From positions 310,001 to 374,000 of the forward strand of contig NZ_CANMHM010000003.1 in the NCBI RefSeq assembly GCF_947497695.1: 64,000 nucleotides of DNA. The letters are read 5' to 3'. Source of the DNA: an uncultured Polaribacter sp. Lineage in GTDB: Bacteria > Bacteroidota > Bacteroidia > Flavobacteriales > Flavobacteriaceae. A program made the translations under genes and the position numbers. Under the pieces are notes generated by a model. It had not been told where the DNA came from. It did no database searches and saw nothing but the letters and a program-made list of their open reading frames with translations. Below are positions 19,045 through 28,164 of this stretch, one piece after another (within the stretch, counting starts at the first letter, position 1; every line of letters begins with the position of its first letter).

Positions 19045-19701
19045 ATGAAGAAAATTCCTATTTATTTTATGCCTGGTTTAGCAGCTGGACCAGAAATTTT
19101 TGAAAACCTAAAGTTATCAGAAGAAAAATATGACCTTCATTATTTAAACTGGAAAGAGCCTTTAGCTTTAGAAGAAACCATTGCTAACTATGCCATGAGA
19201 ATGAGTTTAGAGGTTAAAGATAAAAACCCCGTTTTAGTTGGGGTTTCTTTTGGTGGAATTATGGTCAATGAAATGAGCAAATATATTGATACTCAAAAAA
19301 TTATTATTATTTCTAGTATAAAACATCATCAAGAGCTTCCTAGAAGATTTCAATTAGCTAAATTTACCAAGGCTTACAAACTTTTTCCTGCAAAAATTGT
19401 TGCTAACTTTGAGAGTTACACTCAATATTTTATGGGGAATTCTTTAAAAAGAAAAGCTAAGTTTTACAAAAAATATCTTTCTGTTAGAACTAAACTTTAT
19501 TTAAATTGGTCTGTAAACAATGTAATTAATTGGAAACAAGAAAAATGTACTAAAAACATAGTACACATTCATGGTACAAAAGACCATGTTTTTCCTATAA
19601 AAAACATAGAAAACTGTGTGAAAATTGAGGGTGGCACTCATGCAATGATCATTACCAAAGCAAAAAAAATAGGCGAAATTATTGATACTGTCTTAGCATA
19701 A
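19045..19701 (+). CDS. Alpha/beta hydrolase
   Basis: 218 residues with no signal peptide. The nucleophile elbow is VGVSFGGIMVNE (GxSxG, Ser near residue 71), preceded by the oxyanion segment YFMPGLAAGPEIFENL. A C-terminal HGTKDHVFP and GGTHAMI give the Asp and His of a catalytic triad. The substrate cannot be read from the sequence. It starts 3 nt after the DUF6438-like lipoprotein and is 33 nt before the lytic transglycosylase gene. Confidence 0.8.
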   Translation: MKKIPIYFMPGLAAGPEIFENLKLSEEKYDLHYLNWKEPLALEETIANYAMRMSLEVKDKNPVLVGVSFGGIMVNEMSKYIDTQKIIIISSIKHHQELPRRFQLAKFTKAYKLFPAKIVANFESYTQYFMGNSLKRKAKFYKKYLSVRTKLYLNWSVNNVINWKQEKCTKNIVHIHGTKDHVFPIKNIENCVKIEGGTHAMIITKAKKIGEIIDTVLA

Positions 19702-19734
19702 TTATCAACAAAAAAATAAAAAATTACACTATTT

Positions 19735-20637
19735 ATGAATAATACATCATTTCGTTTTTTATCACTTTTTAGTGTGTTAGTAATTACACTTCTCTTTTTT
19801 AATGCGATTAATAAAACTGAAGTAGCACCCACTACAAATACACATGAAACCTATAAAATTAAAGCCTTAAAGTTACCTGCAAATTTAAATCTTGCAGGTG
19901 AAAGGGTTCCTTTAGAAATACCAGACATTAAAGAACGTATGGATAGAGAATTGTTGGTAAATACCTATTGGCAATCTAATGGACTATTATTGATAAAAAG
20001 AGCTCATAAATACTTTCCTATTTTAGAACCTCTATTAGCAAAATATGGTTTACCAGATGATTTTAAATTTTTAGCCATGGCAGAAAGTGGCTTTATTGAT
20101 GAAACATCGTCTGTTGGTGCTGCAGGAATGTGGCATTTTATGAAAGCTACAGGTAAAGAATATGGTTTAGAAATAAATGATAATGTTGATGAACGATACA
20201 ATATTGAAAAATCTACCAGAGTTGCTGCTGAATATTTAAAAAAAGCTAAAAACCAATTTAACTCTTGGACTTTAGCTGCTGCTGCTTATAATGCAGGAAA
20301 TTACGGTGTTGCAAAAAGGTTACAAGCACAAGAAGTAAATAATTATTATGATGCTAAATTACCTGATGAAACAGAAAGATATGTGTTTAGAATTATTGCA
20401 TTAAAAGAAGTAATTTCTAATCCTAAAAAATATGGTTTTGTTTATGATAATGAAGATTTATATACATTGCCTGCAACAAGAACAATAACTATTGATACAC
20501 CAATTGTTAATATTACAACTTTTGCAAAAAATTACGGATTATCTTACAAAGATTTTAAAATACTAAACCCTTGGTTAAGAGAAAATAAACTTAATAATAG
20601 AAGTAGAAAAGTGTATCACATTAAAGTTCCTTTATAA
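19735..20637 (+). CDS. Lytic transglycosylase (MltD-like SLT domain)
   Basis: 300 residues. An N-terminal membrane anchor or signal (LFSVLVITLLFFNAIN) is followed by an SLT goose-lysozyme-like domain with the catalytic Glu in FLAMAESGF, then SSVGAAGMWHFMKATGKEYGL and WTLAAAAYNAGNYG, all typical of the MltD branch. The final 55 residues (TITIDTPIVNITTFAKNYGL) look like a single degenerate LysM-type segment. It cleaves glycan strands of peptidoglycan in the periplasm. It converges with the YwbE-family gene with only 7 nt between the stops. Confidence 0.92.
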   Translation: MNNTSFRFLSLFSVLVITLLFFNAINKTEVAPTTNTHETYKIKALKLPANLNLAGERVPLEIPDIKERMDRELLVNTYWQSNGLLLIKRAHKYFPILEPLLAKYGLPDDFKFLAMAESGFIDETSSVGAAGMWHFMKATGKEYGLEINDNVDERYNIEKSTRVAAEYLKKAKNQFNSWTLAAAAYNAGNYGVAKRLQAQEVNNYYDAKLPDETERYVFRIIALKEVISNPKKYGFVYDNEDLYTLPATRTITIDTPIVNITTFAKNYGLSYKDFKILNPWLRENKLNNRSRKVYHIKVPL

Positions 20638-20644
20638 ACAATTG

Positions 20645-20836
20645 CTAGTATTCTTTAACTCTACCTACAATACCAGAACTTAATTTCACTTTTATTCCAT
20701 GAGGATGAGTGTTAGACTTTGTTAAAATTGTAGCAACAATACCTACTGTTAATTGTCCTGATCTTTGATGTTGTTTTTGAACAACTTTTACCAATAAACC
20801 AATCGTAATATTATTTCTTTGCCTACCATCAACCAT
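20645..20836 (-). CDS. YwbE-family small protein
   Basis: 63 residues matching the YwbE family (DUF2196) across the whole length: DGRQRNNITIGLLVKVVQKQ, then QRSGQLTVGIVATILT and HPHGIKVKLSSGIVGRVKEY. The compact beta-rich fold is like small RNA- or nucleic-acid-binding domains, but the family has no established function. It lies downstream of the cold-shock gene on the same strand, separated by that gene's terminator. Confidence 0.85.
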   Translation of the reverse strand: MVDGRQRNNITIGLLVKVVQKQHQRSGQLTVGIVATILTKSNTHPHGIKVKLSSGIVGRVKEY

Positions 20837-20852
20837 AAAAAACAGTTTTATA

Positions 20853-20887
20853 ATTAAAAAAGCCTATCAAAAATTGATAGGCTTTAA
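20853..20887 (-). terminator. Intrinsic terminator of the cold-shock gene
   Basis: A perfect stem AAGCCTATCA/TGATAGGCTT is followed on the minus strand by six T residues, 28 nt after the csp stop codon. Confidence 0.85.
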
Positions 20888-20914
20888 AATAAAATTTAAC
20901 TAGTAATAAATATA

Positions 20915-21106
20915 TTATAATACTTTTACGTTTACTGCGTTTAATCCTTTTCTTCCATCTTGTAAGTCAAATTCAACTTCATCGTTTTCACGAATTTCGT
21001 CTACTAATCCTGACACATGTACAAAATGTTCTTTGTTTGTTCCTTCTTCAGTAATAAATCCAAATCCTTTAGATTCGTTGAAAAATTTTACGGTACCTTT
21101 ATTCAT
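20915..21106 (-). CDS. Cold-shock protein, CspA family
   Basis: 63 residues, a single cold-shock domain. RNP1 is KGFGFI and RNP2 is HFVHVS, the aromatic RNA-binding surface of CspA-like chaperones. The protein melts RNA secondary structure in the cytoplasm; in many species some copies are induced by cold. It has its own promoter, an AT-rich leader with a hairpin of the GTTGTTTG/CAAACAAC type, and a strong terminator, so it is a single-gene unit. Confidence 0.95.
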   Translation of the reverse strand: MNKGTVKFFNESKGFGFITEEGTNKEHFVHVSGLVDEIRENDEVEFDLQDGRKGLNAVNVKVL

Positions 21107-21124
21107 AATGATAATATTAAATGT

Positions 21125-21169
21125 GTTGTTTGTTTAATTACAAACAACGTTTATTGAACTGCAAATATA
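21125..21169 (-). promoter_or_regulatory. csp promoter box and leader hairpin
   Basis: On the minus strand TATATTTG (21162-21169) matches TAnnTTTG. The leader contains a perfect 8-bp inverted repeat (21125-21132 with 21141-21148) ending about 18 nt before the ATG. Confidence 0.6.
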
Positions 21170-21324
21170 ATGCCATTAAATTTAAAATGTTATAAATATT
21201 TATTTTATTTAAATAAATCTATTAATCACTGAAAAACAGGTATTTAAGTAAGAAAAAACTTTAATTCTTATATTTTTAAAATATTTTTAGGGTATTATTG
21301 GATGAATTAATTCCCAATTTGTAT

Positions 21325-23025
21325 TTATTCTATGACCAACTTTAGTGTTTTTTGCTGATTTTTATAGGATATTTTTAAAATATAAATACCACTTTTCAGA
21401 AAAGAAACATCAAGTTTTTTGGTTGATAAATACAATTTCTCAAGAAGTTGTTTACCTAAAATAGTAAATATCTGAATTGTACTATCGTTTAAAATAAAAG
21501 TATCAGAAGAAATTTCAATAAAATTCTTTGCTGGGTTTGGAAAAATTGTGAAATCTGGTTTTAAAGTATCATCAATAGTAGCCAAACTACTGGTATAGGC
21601 ATTATAAGCATTCTCAAAATCAGGAATTCCATAACCATATTGTGCAGTAGGACTTGAAAAATTATCTGCAGATTGATAAATAGCTTGTTTTAATAATTGA
21701 TTTAAATTATGGTCTGGTAAATTTAACGATTTTAATAACGGATGCTCAATTTGATTTAAACACGCTACCAAACCAGCTATTATTGGTGATGAAAACGAGG
21801 TTCCATTTGTTGTATATGTTAAGTTGGTATTATGGTTTATAGCAATTACATTTCTTCCTTGTGCTAAAATTTCTGGCTTAATTCTTCCATCTGATGTTGG
21901 CCCAAAAGAACTAAAAGCTGCAATTTCTTCTAAAGCATTTACAGCTCCTACAGAAATTACAGAAGGTGCATCTGCAGGTGCTCCTATATACTTCCAATCA
22001 CTATTACCACTATTGCCTGCTGCATTTACCAAAAGTAAACCACGAGAAGCACCAATTTCTGCTCCTCTAGAAATAAAAGTGGTTTTGCCATCCATGTCTT
22101 GATACGTATAATTGTAATTAGAATTATCAAAAGTTGTATAACCTAAAGAGGTATTAATTACATCAACCCCTAAACTATCTGCTTTTTCTGCTGCAGCTAC
22201 CCATAAAGATTCTTCTAAAGGAACTTCTCTAGTAACATCTTCTGTAACAAATAAATAAAAAGAAGCATCTGGTGCTGTACCTACAAAAGTATTTTCTATA
22301 TATGCACCAATTGTTGAAAGTACATTAGTACCATGATTGTTTATGATTTTACCTTCAGTATTTGTAATAATTCTATAAAAATCATCACTTTTATTAACAA
22401 AATCATACCCTCCTAAAATTTGATTATTATCTCGAATTCTCTGAAAAGCAGCTAATGTATTTACATTTGCAAAACCTCCATCAATTACTGCAATTACTTG
22501 CCCTTTACCTGTAAAACCTTGCTCATGTAAATAGTTTCCTTTCAACATTTTAATTTGATTGTCTGCATCACCATAATTAAAACTAGTAATAGTTTGATTC
22601 AATTTATTTAAATGATTGCTTGTTGTTACCTTATATTTTGACTTTAAATTGACATTTGTAGGTAAAGATTTGTTTGCAAACTCAATATGATCAATAAAGC
22701 TAAATGTGGATGTTAAATTATTAATAACACCAACTTCTGCCAGAATATGAATTGCGTTTAACCATTTAGATTTGGCTAAAACAGTAATATTAGGCGTATT
22801 TTTAATTTGATTGTAATAACTATTATCAACAGGAACATCTATAGAATCTAAAGAAATATTTAATTTAGCTCTTCTATCTAATGCTCTTTGAGAAAGCATT
22901 GTTAATGGATTATTTAAAAAAGTAGTTTTATTAGGTTTGTCTTTTAAATAAATCCAAGCATCTTCTTGTTGAGCTTTCGCTTGAAAAAAAGGAATTAAAA
23001 AGAAAAAAAGCAGTAATTTCTTCAT
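21325..23025 (-). CDS. Secreted subtilisin-like serine protease with type IX secretion domain
   Basis: 566 residues. An N-terminal signal peptide (LLLFFFLIPFFQAKAQ) is followed by a propeptide-like region and an S8 catalytic domain with Asp in VIAVIDGGFA, His in NNHGTNVLS and Ser in TNGTSFSSPIIAG. The last 75 residues start with FTIFPNPAKNFIEI and end with LKSGIYILKISYKNQQKTLKLVIE, the standard type-A C-terminal sorting domain for the Bacteroidetes type IX secretion system. The mature enzyme is therefore exported across the outer membrane, and the sorting domain is usually removed. The gene stands alone. Its substrate range is not predictable. Confidence 0.94.
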   Translation of the reverse strand: MKKLLLFFFLIPFFQAKAQQEDAWIYLKDKPNKTTFLNNPLTMLSQRALDRRAKLNISLDSIDVPVDNSYYNQIKNTPNITVLAKSKWLNAIHILAEVGVINNLTSTFSFIDHIEFANKSLPTNVNLKSKYKVTTSNHLNKLNQTITSFNYGDADNQIKMLKGNYLHEQGFTGKGQVIAVIDGGFANVNTLAAFQRIRDNNQILGGYDFVNKSDDFYRIITNTEGKIINNHGTNVLSTIGAYIENTFVGTAPDASFYLFVTEDVTREVPLEESLWVAAAEKADSLGVDVINTSLGYTTFDNSNYNYTYQDMDGKTTFISRGAEIGASRGLLLVNAAGNSGNSDWKYIGAPADAPSVISVGAVNALEEIAAFSSFGPTSDGRIKPEILAQGRNVIAINHNTNLTYTTNGTSFSSPIIAGLVACLNQIEHPLLKSLNLPDHNLNQLLKQAIYQSADNFSSPTAQYGYGIPDFENAYNAYTSSLATIDDTLKPDFTIFPNPAKNFIEISSDTFILNDSTIQIFTILGKQLLEKLYLSTKKLDVSFLKSGIYILKISYKNQQKTLKLVIE

Positions 23026-23106
23026 ACTCCGAAATTACTACTTTTTTATGATTATATAAATTATTATGAAGAAATTACACTCAGTAAAAGAAGTTAAACT
23101 TCTTTT

Positions 23107-23243
23107 GCCACGAATTCACAAATTCCTTAAAAAGAATATTTTTACCTTTTATTGATTCAACTAATTTTTAAAAATCCTTTGAATTTTACGTCAGTGAAAT
23201 TATAATGATAAAATTTGAAAAGAAAAATTCGTGAATTCGTGGC
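23107..23243. repeat. Inverted repeat of the GCCACGAATTCAC family
   Basis: GCCACGAATTCACAAATT (23107-23124) and AATTCGTGAATTCGTGGC (23226-23243) are inverted copies with one mismatch enclosing about 100 nt. Related copies lie at 26045-26162 and 41987-42004. Confidence 0.75.
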
Positions 23244-23275
23244 TTAATTCTTCAGCGTTTTATATAATATCAAAT

Positions 23276-24463
23276 CTAAGAAATAACCCCAGAACCCAAT
23301 AATTCTTCATTTTGATACCAAGCAACAAATTGACCTTCTTGTATGGCAGATTGTTTGTTTTCAAATGCTATATACAAACCTGTTTCTACTTTGTATAAAG
23401 TTGCTTTATCTAATGCTTGTCTGTATCGTATTCTTGCTTCAACTTGCATTGTTTCTCCTGAATTCAAAATTAAATCTTCACGAATCCAGTGAATTTCTTC
23501 ATTAGCAACAAATAGCACATTTCTATACAAACCAGCATGATTTTTGCCTTCGCCAGTATAAATAACATTTTCTGTAACATCAGTTTCTATCACATACAAA
23601 GCCTCTTTTGTACCTCCTACATTTAGTCCTTTACGTTGTCCTTTTGTAAAATAATGAGCTCCTTGATGTTTGCCTACAATTTTTCCATCATCTTTACTAT
23701 AAGTGAATTTTGTAGCAAAATAAGCCAATTCAGCTTCTTTGTTTTCAAACTCAGGAATTGATTTTGTATACTGATGAAATTCTGTAGGAATTGTAACTAT
23801 TACACCTTCTTTTGGAGCTAATTTTTGTTGTAAAAACTCAGGTAAACGAACTTTACCAATAAAACATAAACCTTGAGAATCTTTCTTTTCAGCGGTAATT
23901 AAATCGGCATTTTTAGCAATTTCTCTTACTTCTGGCTTTGTCAATTCGCCTATTGGAAATAATGCTTTGGCAAGTTGCTCTTGAGATAATTGACATAAAA
24001 AATACGACTGATCTTTATTCACATCTTTACCAGCCAATAACTTATAAACTGGTTTTTCGTTGATAATTTCTTCGCCTTTTCTACAATAATGACCTGTTGC
24101 CACATAATCTGCCCCAAGTTTTAAAGCGATATCCATAAAAACATCAAACTTAATTTCTCGGTTACAAAGTACATCTGGATTTGGTGTTCTTCCTTTAGAA
24201 TATTCATCAAACATATAATCTACAATACGTTCTTTGTATTGGTTGCTTAAATCTACTACTTGAAAAGGAATTCCTAATTTTTCTGCAACAATCATTGCAT
24301 CATTACTATCTTCTAACCAAGGACATTCGTTGGAAATAGTTACAGAATCATCGTGCCAATTTTTCATAAAAAGCCCAATCACCTCAAAACCTTGTTCTTT
24401 TAATAAATGTGCAGTTACACTACTATCTACACCACCAGAAAGACCAACAACTACTCGTTTCAT
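23276..24463 (-). CDS. mnmA: tRNA-specific 2-thiouridylase MnmA
   Basis: 395 residues. The PP-loop is [12 protein letters not shown] at the N-terminus. The two catalytic cysteines are in [12 protein letters not shown] and [11 protein letters not shown], and YVATGHYCR is the conserved tRNA-binding block. C-terminal beta-barrel domains follow ([23 protein letters not shown]-type motif ARIRYRQA). It transfers sulfur to U34 of tRNA-Lys, -Glu and -Gln wobble positions, using ATP. The protein is slightly longer than E. coli MnmA because of an insertion around residues 215-245. Confidence 0.96.
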   Translation of the reverse strand: MKRVVVGLSGGVDSSVTAHLLKEQGFEVIGLFMKNWHDDSVTISNECPWLEDSNDAMIVAEKLGIPFQVVDLSNQYKERIVDYMFDEYSKGRTPNPDVLCNREIKFDVFMDIALKLGADYVATGHYCRKGEEIINEKPVYKLLAGKDVNKDQSYFLCQLSQEQLAKALFPIGELTKPEVREIAKNADLITAEKKDSQGLCFIGKVRLPEFLQQKLAPKEGVIVTIPTEFHQYTKSIPEFENKEAELAYFATKFTYSKDDGKIVGKHQGAHYFTKGQRKGLNVGGTKEALYVIETDVTENVIYTGEGKNHAGLYRNVLFVANEEIHWIREDLILNSGETMQVEARIRYRQALDKATLYKVETGLYIAFENKQSAIQEGQFVAWYQNEELLGSGVIS

Positions 24464-24481
24464 TTTTTATTTTTGAAGATG

Positions 24482-24489
24482 CAAAGGTA
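24482..24489 (-). promoter_or_regulatory. Promoter -7 box of mnmA
   Basis: TACCTTTG on the minus strand, 18 nt before the ATG, matches TAnnTTTG. Confidence 0.55.
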
Positions 24490-24615
24490 TAAATTTTGAT
24501 GGTTGTTTCACTGAGAAATTAAGAAGAAACTCAGAAATTTATAACCGTATTTTGATGATTCTAAAATTTTAAAGTAAATAATTATTTACTGCCAACTGAA
24601 ACTGAAAACTGAATA

Positions 24616-25323
24616 CTATCTTCCTTTTTTAAGCGTATAAATTTTCTTTTGCTCTTTATCTGCAACTACTTTACCATCTTTATAAAACAGCCACTTCCCT
24701 ACTCTTTTTCCATCTTTATAACTCCCAGATTCTTTTAATTTTCCATTCAACTCAAAATACTTAGACACTCCATTGGCTTTTCCGTTTAAAAAAGTCATTT
24801 CTTCTAAAAGTATTCCATCTTTAGAAAATTTACGAATTATACCGTCTTTTAAACCATTTTTATAATAAGCAGATTCTGTTATTTTTCCGTTTTCATAATA
24901 AATAAATTGTTCGCCATTTAATTTGCCATTTTTATAATTCTCTTCAGACATTAAAGTCCCTTTAGGATAGAAATATTTCCATTTACCCACTCTTTCTCTG
25001 CCTTTCATCATTCCTTCTGATGCTATTTTACCTTTAATTGTGTAAAATTGCACAAATAAAGAATCTGAATCTTTATAAAATGTTTTTACAGTAGTTGGCT
25101 GTTTAGAAGATGATTGATCGTAAAACTTAAAAACGCCTACTTCTTTTCCGTTTAAAAACTGACCTTTATAACGTATACTTTTATTAGGATACTCTTTTTG
25201 CCAAATACCTGTTCTTTTATTATTCTCATCAAACTGATTAATTTTTTGAGCATTTATGTAAGTGCTTGAAAAAAAACAAGTCAAAAAAGCGAAAACAAAA
25301 AACAGTCTTTTTATATTTATCAT
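24616..25323 (-). CDS. Secreted YwqK/MORN-repeat protein
   Basis: 235 residues from the ATG at 25323; an in-frame TTG at 25365 would add 14 residues in front of a normal signal peptide and is rejected. The signal is MINIKRLFFVFAFLTCFFSS ending at INAQ. The mature part is built of about seven MORN-like units of the form GKxxGxWxxYYxNGKL (for example NGKEVGVFKFYD, KNGKLNGEQFIYYENG, DGKRVGKWLFYKDGK), as in the YwqK family, which has been called an antitoxin in B. subtilis. In Bacteroidetes these exported versions are common and probably structural or surface proteins; a toxin partner is not visible. Confidence 0.8.
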   Translation of the reverse strand: MINIKRLFFVFAFLTCFFSSTYINAQKINQFDENNKRTGIWQKEYPNKSIRYKGQFLNGKEVGVFKFYDQSSSKQPTTVKTFYKDSDSLFVQFYTIKGKIASEGMMKGRERVGKWKYFYPKGTLMSEENYKNGKLNGEQFIYYENGKITESAYYKNGLKDGIIRKFSKDGILLEEMTFLNGKANGVSKYFELNGKLKESGSYKDGKRVGKWLFYKDGKVVADKEQKKIYTLKKGR

Positions 25324-25342
25324 TTCTATCAAAATTTTAAAA

Positions 25343-25350
25343 CAAAGATA
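25343..25350 (-). promoter_or_regulatory. Promoter -7 box of the MORN-repeat gene
   Basis: TATCTTTG on the minus strand, 20 nt before the ATG at 25323, matches TAnnTTTG. The divergent gene on the plus strand starts within 10 nt, so the two promoters overlap. Confidence 0.5.
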
Positions 25351-25358
25351 CATTAATA

Positions 25359-25946
25359 GTGCCAAAAAATAATTTACTTTTTTTAACAGACCAACTCAAT
25401 AATATGTTAACTCCTACAAGAGAAAACCGACAAAGAGTGGCAAATATTGTGTTAGAAAATCAAAAATTGTTTAAAGAGTTGGTTACGATTACTTTTGATG
25501 CTAATCTTAAAGTATCTATAAAAGCAGCTTGGATTTTAGAATGGATTTGCACCCATCATCAATTAAATTGGATGGCACCTCATTTAGGTGAATTTTCAGA
25601 AAAAATAGCAACTTTAAAATTTGATAGTGCTATAAGACCTTGTGCTAAAATTTGCGAACATTTAGCAAACGCTTATTATGTAAAAAACAATCGTTTTATC
25701 AAACAAAACCTAACAGAAACGCATATTGATAATATGATAGAAACTGGATTTGATTGGTTAATTACACCACAAAAAATTGCAGTTAGAGCTTACTCTATGA
25801 ATACTTTATATCTTTTTGGATTGGATAAAGAGTGGATTCATCCAGAATTAAAACACTTAATAGAAACTAAAATTATTCACGAAAGCAAAGGTTGTAAAGC
25901 TCGTGGAAAACAGATTTTGGCTTTGATTGAAAAGCGAAGTAAATAA
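25359..25946 (+). CDS. HEAT-like helical protein encoded next to purB
   Basis: 195 residues from a GTG at 25359; the first ATG is at 25404, but the residues between (NNLLFLTDQLNN) fit the start of a helical repeat, so the GTG is favoured. The protein is all-helical, with a segment FDANLKVSIKAAWILEWICTHH that looks like a HEAT-type pair and further helix pairs to the end. Similar proteins lie directly upstream of adenylosuccinate lyase in Flavobacteria and have no proven function. It is cytoplasmic and has no enzyme motifs. Confidence 0.7.
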   Translation: MPKNNLLFLTDQLNNMLTPTRENRQRVANIVLENQKLFKELVTITFDANLKVSIKAAWILEWICTHHQLNWMAPHLGEFSEKIATLKFDSAIRPCAKICEHLANAYYVKNNRFIKQNLTETHIDNMIETGFDWLITPQKIAVRAYSMNTLYLFGLDKEWIHPELKHLIETKIIHESKGCKARGKQILALIEKRSK

Positions 25947-26044
25947 GAAACGAATTTTACGGACTCAAAAAAGTTATTTCACAGAGTTTCGCAGAGAATT
26001 ACACAGAAATTCACAGAAAAATATGTTTGTATTTGTAAAATAAG

Positions 26045-26162
26045 ACACGAATTTCACTGATTTAAACATTAACTGAATTAAAAATAAAAAGTTCGTGAAT
26101 TCGTTGCTTTTTTTAGTTCTAAAATTTAGAATTTATTTTTATGAAATCCGTGAAATTCGTGT
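26045..26162. repeat. Inverted repeat upstream of purB (ACACGAATTTCAC family)
   Basis: ACACGAATTTCACTGATTT (26045-26063) and AAATCCGTGAAATTCGTGT (26144-26162) are inverted with one mismatch. A further GTTCGTGAATTCGTTGC copy lies between them at 26091-26107. The preceding stretch (25980-26020) is a CACAG/GCAGAG low-complexity run. Confidence 0.7.
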
Positions 26163-26194
26163 ATAAAAAAACATCATAAATCTGCTGAATTCCT

Positions 26195-26202
26195 TACTTT
26201 TG
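26195..26202 (+). promoter_or_regulatory. Promoter -7 box of purB
   Basis: TACTTTTG matches TAnnTTTG, 22 nt before the ATG at 26225. Confidence 0.6.
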
Positions 26203-26224
26203 CAAATCACAACATATCTAAAAA

Positions 26225-27568
26225 ATGGAATTAACAAAATTAAATGCCATCTCTCCTATTGATGGTCGTTATAGAGGTAAAATAGCAAAATTAGCAGATT
26301 ATTTTTCTGAAGAAGCTTTGATAAAATATAGAGTTCGTGTAGAAATTGAATATTTTATTGCTTTGTGTGAAATTCCTTTACCACAATTAGCAGATTTTAA
26401 TGCCGATTTATTTGACGATTTACGTAAAATTTATACTGATTTTACTGCTGCTGATGCTCAAAAAATTAAAGATATAGAAAGTATTACAAACCATGATGTT
26501 AAGGCCGTTGAATACTTTATTAAAGAAAAGTTTGATGCTTTAGGTTTACAAGCTCATAAAGAATTCATCCACTTTGGCTTGACTTCTCAAGATATTAACA
26601 ATACTGCAATTCCGCTTTCTATTAAAGAAGCAATGAATGAAGTGTATGTACCTCATTATTTACTGCTTGTAGATAAAATAGAAGAATTAGTTGTAGAATG
26701 GGCAGATATTTCTATGCTTGCCAGAACTCATGGGCAACCTGCTTCTCCTACAAGATTAGGTAAAGAATTAAATGTGTTTGTAGTACGTTTACAAGAACAA
26801 TTTAATTTATTAAACGACATACCAAGTGCTGCAAAATTTGGTGGTGCAACAGGTAATTATAACGCACACAAAGTAGCGTACCCAAAAATTGATTGGAAAG
26901 AATTTGGTACTAAATTTGTACAAGAAAAATTAGGTTTACACCACTCTTTTCCTACCACTCAAATTGAGCACTATGATCACATGGCTGCTTTGTTTGATAA
27001 TTTAAAACGTATCAACACCATTATTTTAGACTTAGATAGAGATTTTTGGACGTATGTTTCTACAGACTATTTTAAACAAAAAATTAAAGCGGGTGAAGTT
27101 GGGTCTTCTGCAATGCCTCACAAAGTAAACCCAATTGATTTTGAAAACTCAGAAGGAAATTTAGGTTTGGCAAATGCTATTTTTGAACATCTTTCTGCTA
27201 AATTACCAGTGTCTCGTTTACAACGTGATTTAACTGATAGTACAGTTTTACGAAATATTGGTGTGCCTTTTGGTCATACTATTATTGCTTTTACATCTAC
27301 CTTAAAAGGATTGAATAAATTATTATTAAACAGAGAAAAGTTTGCACAAGATTTAGAAAATAATTGGGCAGTTGTTGCAGAAGCAATTCAGACTATTTTA
27401 AGACGTGAAGCGTACCCAAATCCTTATGAAGCTTTAAAAGGATTGACAAGAACGAATAAAAAAATAGATCAAAATTTAATAGCTGATTTTATTGATACTT
27501 TAGAAGTTTCTAATGCTATTAAAGAAGAATTAAAAGCAATTACACCTGCAAATTATACAGGGATTTAA
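26225..27568 (+). CDS. purB: Adenylosuccinate lyase
   Basis: 447 residues, normal for the E. coli-like class of PurB. The signature GSSAMPHKVNPIDFENSEGN is complete, as are the conserved ARTHGQPASPTRLGKELN block with the catalytic His and the FIHFGLTSQDINNTA block. It removes fumarate from adenylosuccinate and from SAICAR in purine synthesis, acting as a cytoplasmic homotetramer. It is followed 6 nt later by a small lipoprotein gene, which may be a passive passenger. Confidence 0.96.
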   Translation: MELTKLNAISPIDGRYRGKIAKLADYFSEEALIKYRVRVEIEYFIALCEIPLPQLADFNADLFDDLRKIYTDFTAADAQKIKDIESITNHDVKAVEYFIKEKFDALGLQAHKEFIHFGLTSQDINNTAIPLSIKEAMNEVYVPHYLLLVDKIEELVVEWADISMLARTHGQPASPTRLGKELNVFVVRLQEQFNLLNDIPSAAKFGGATGNYNAHKVAYPKIDWKEFGTKFVQEKLGLHHSFPTTQIEHYDHMAALFDNLKRINTIILDLDRDFWTYVSTDYFKQKIKAGEVGSSAMPHKVNPIDFENSEGNLGLANAIFEHLSAKLPVSRLQRDLTDSTVLRNIGVPFGHTIIAFTSTLKGLNKLLLNREKFAQDLENNWAVVAEAIQTILRREAYPNPYEALKGLTRTNKKIDQNLIADFIDTLEVSNAIKEELKAITPANYTGI

Positions 27569-27574
27569 ATAATT

Positions 27575-28027
27575 ATGAATTTTAAATTACAAATTAACAA
27601 TTATAGGTTTACCTACTGCTTACTGCTTACTGCATTCTGCTTTCTGCTTAGTTCCTGTAAATCAGAAATTAAAGACAACTCAGATCGTTTTAAAGTGGGG
27701 GTTTTTGAAGTTCCTGCAGGAGATAGTTATAGTAAAACTACAATTACAAGAATTGATAGCCTTCAAATTGAAGAATATGAAAGAATTGTAAGTGTTGTTA
27801 AGGATGGATTAACATCAGAAAAAAGAATAAAACAAATTGATACTTTATACATTAAATGGAAAAATAACTTCTTTTATTCTCTAAAAATGAAATCTCCTAA
27901 AAGGGAAATCGATAAAGATCCAATTTATGTGCAAATCACTCAAATTAAAGATAACTCTTATAATTTTACTGCAAAAATTGGTTTTAGTAAATTTAAAACA
28001 GATGGTATTATTTATAAAATAAAATAA
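27575..28027 (+). CDS. Small lipoprotein with a repeat-derived signal peptide
   Basis: 150 residues. The signal peptide (YCLLLTAFCFLLSSC) ends in a good lipobox, LLSSC. It is encoded by a tandem CTGCTTA-type repeat (27613-27652), the same class of low-complexity DNA that fills intergenic spacers elsewhere. The mature part is about 120 residues with no recognised domain (VGVFEVPAGDSYSKTTITRID, then FTAKIGFSKFKTDGII). Similar short lipoproteins occur after purB in Flavobacteria. Function unknown. The ORF after the repeat is intact, which supports a real gene. Confidence 0.65.
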   Translation: MNFKLQINNYRFTYCLLLTAFCFLLSSCKSEIKDNSDRFKVGVFEVPAGDSYSKTTITRIDSLQIEEYERIVSVVKDGLTSEKRIKQIDTLYIKWKNNFFYSLKMKSPKREIDKDPIYVQITQIKDNSYNFTAKIGFSKFKTDGIIYKIK

Positions 28028-28164
28028 TTGTTTATCAATTGCTATTTGATGAAACTTATTTTAAAAAAAAGAGAAGAATTGAAGTAGATATTCATATTAT
28101 TGTAAAATAATTCCATACCCAGAAAAACATCAAACATTTACACAAACATATAAGTATACTATTA

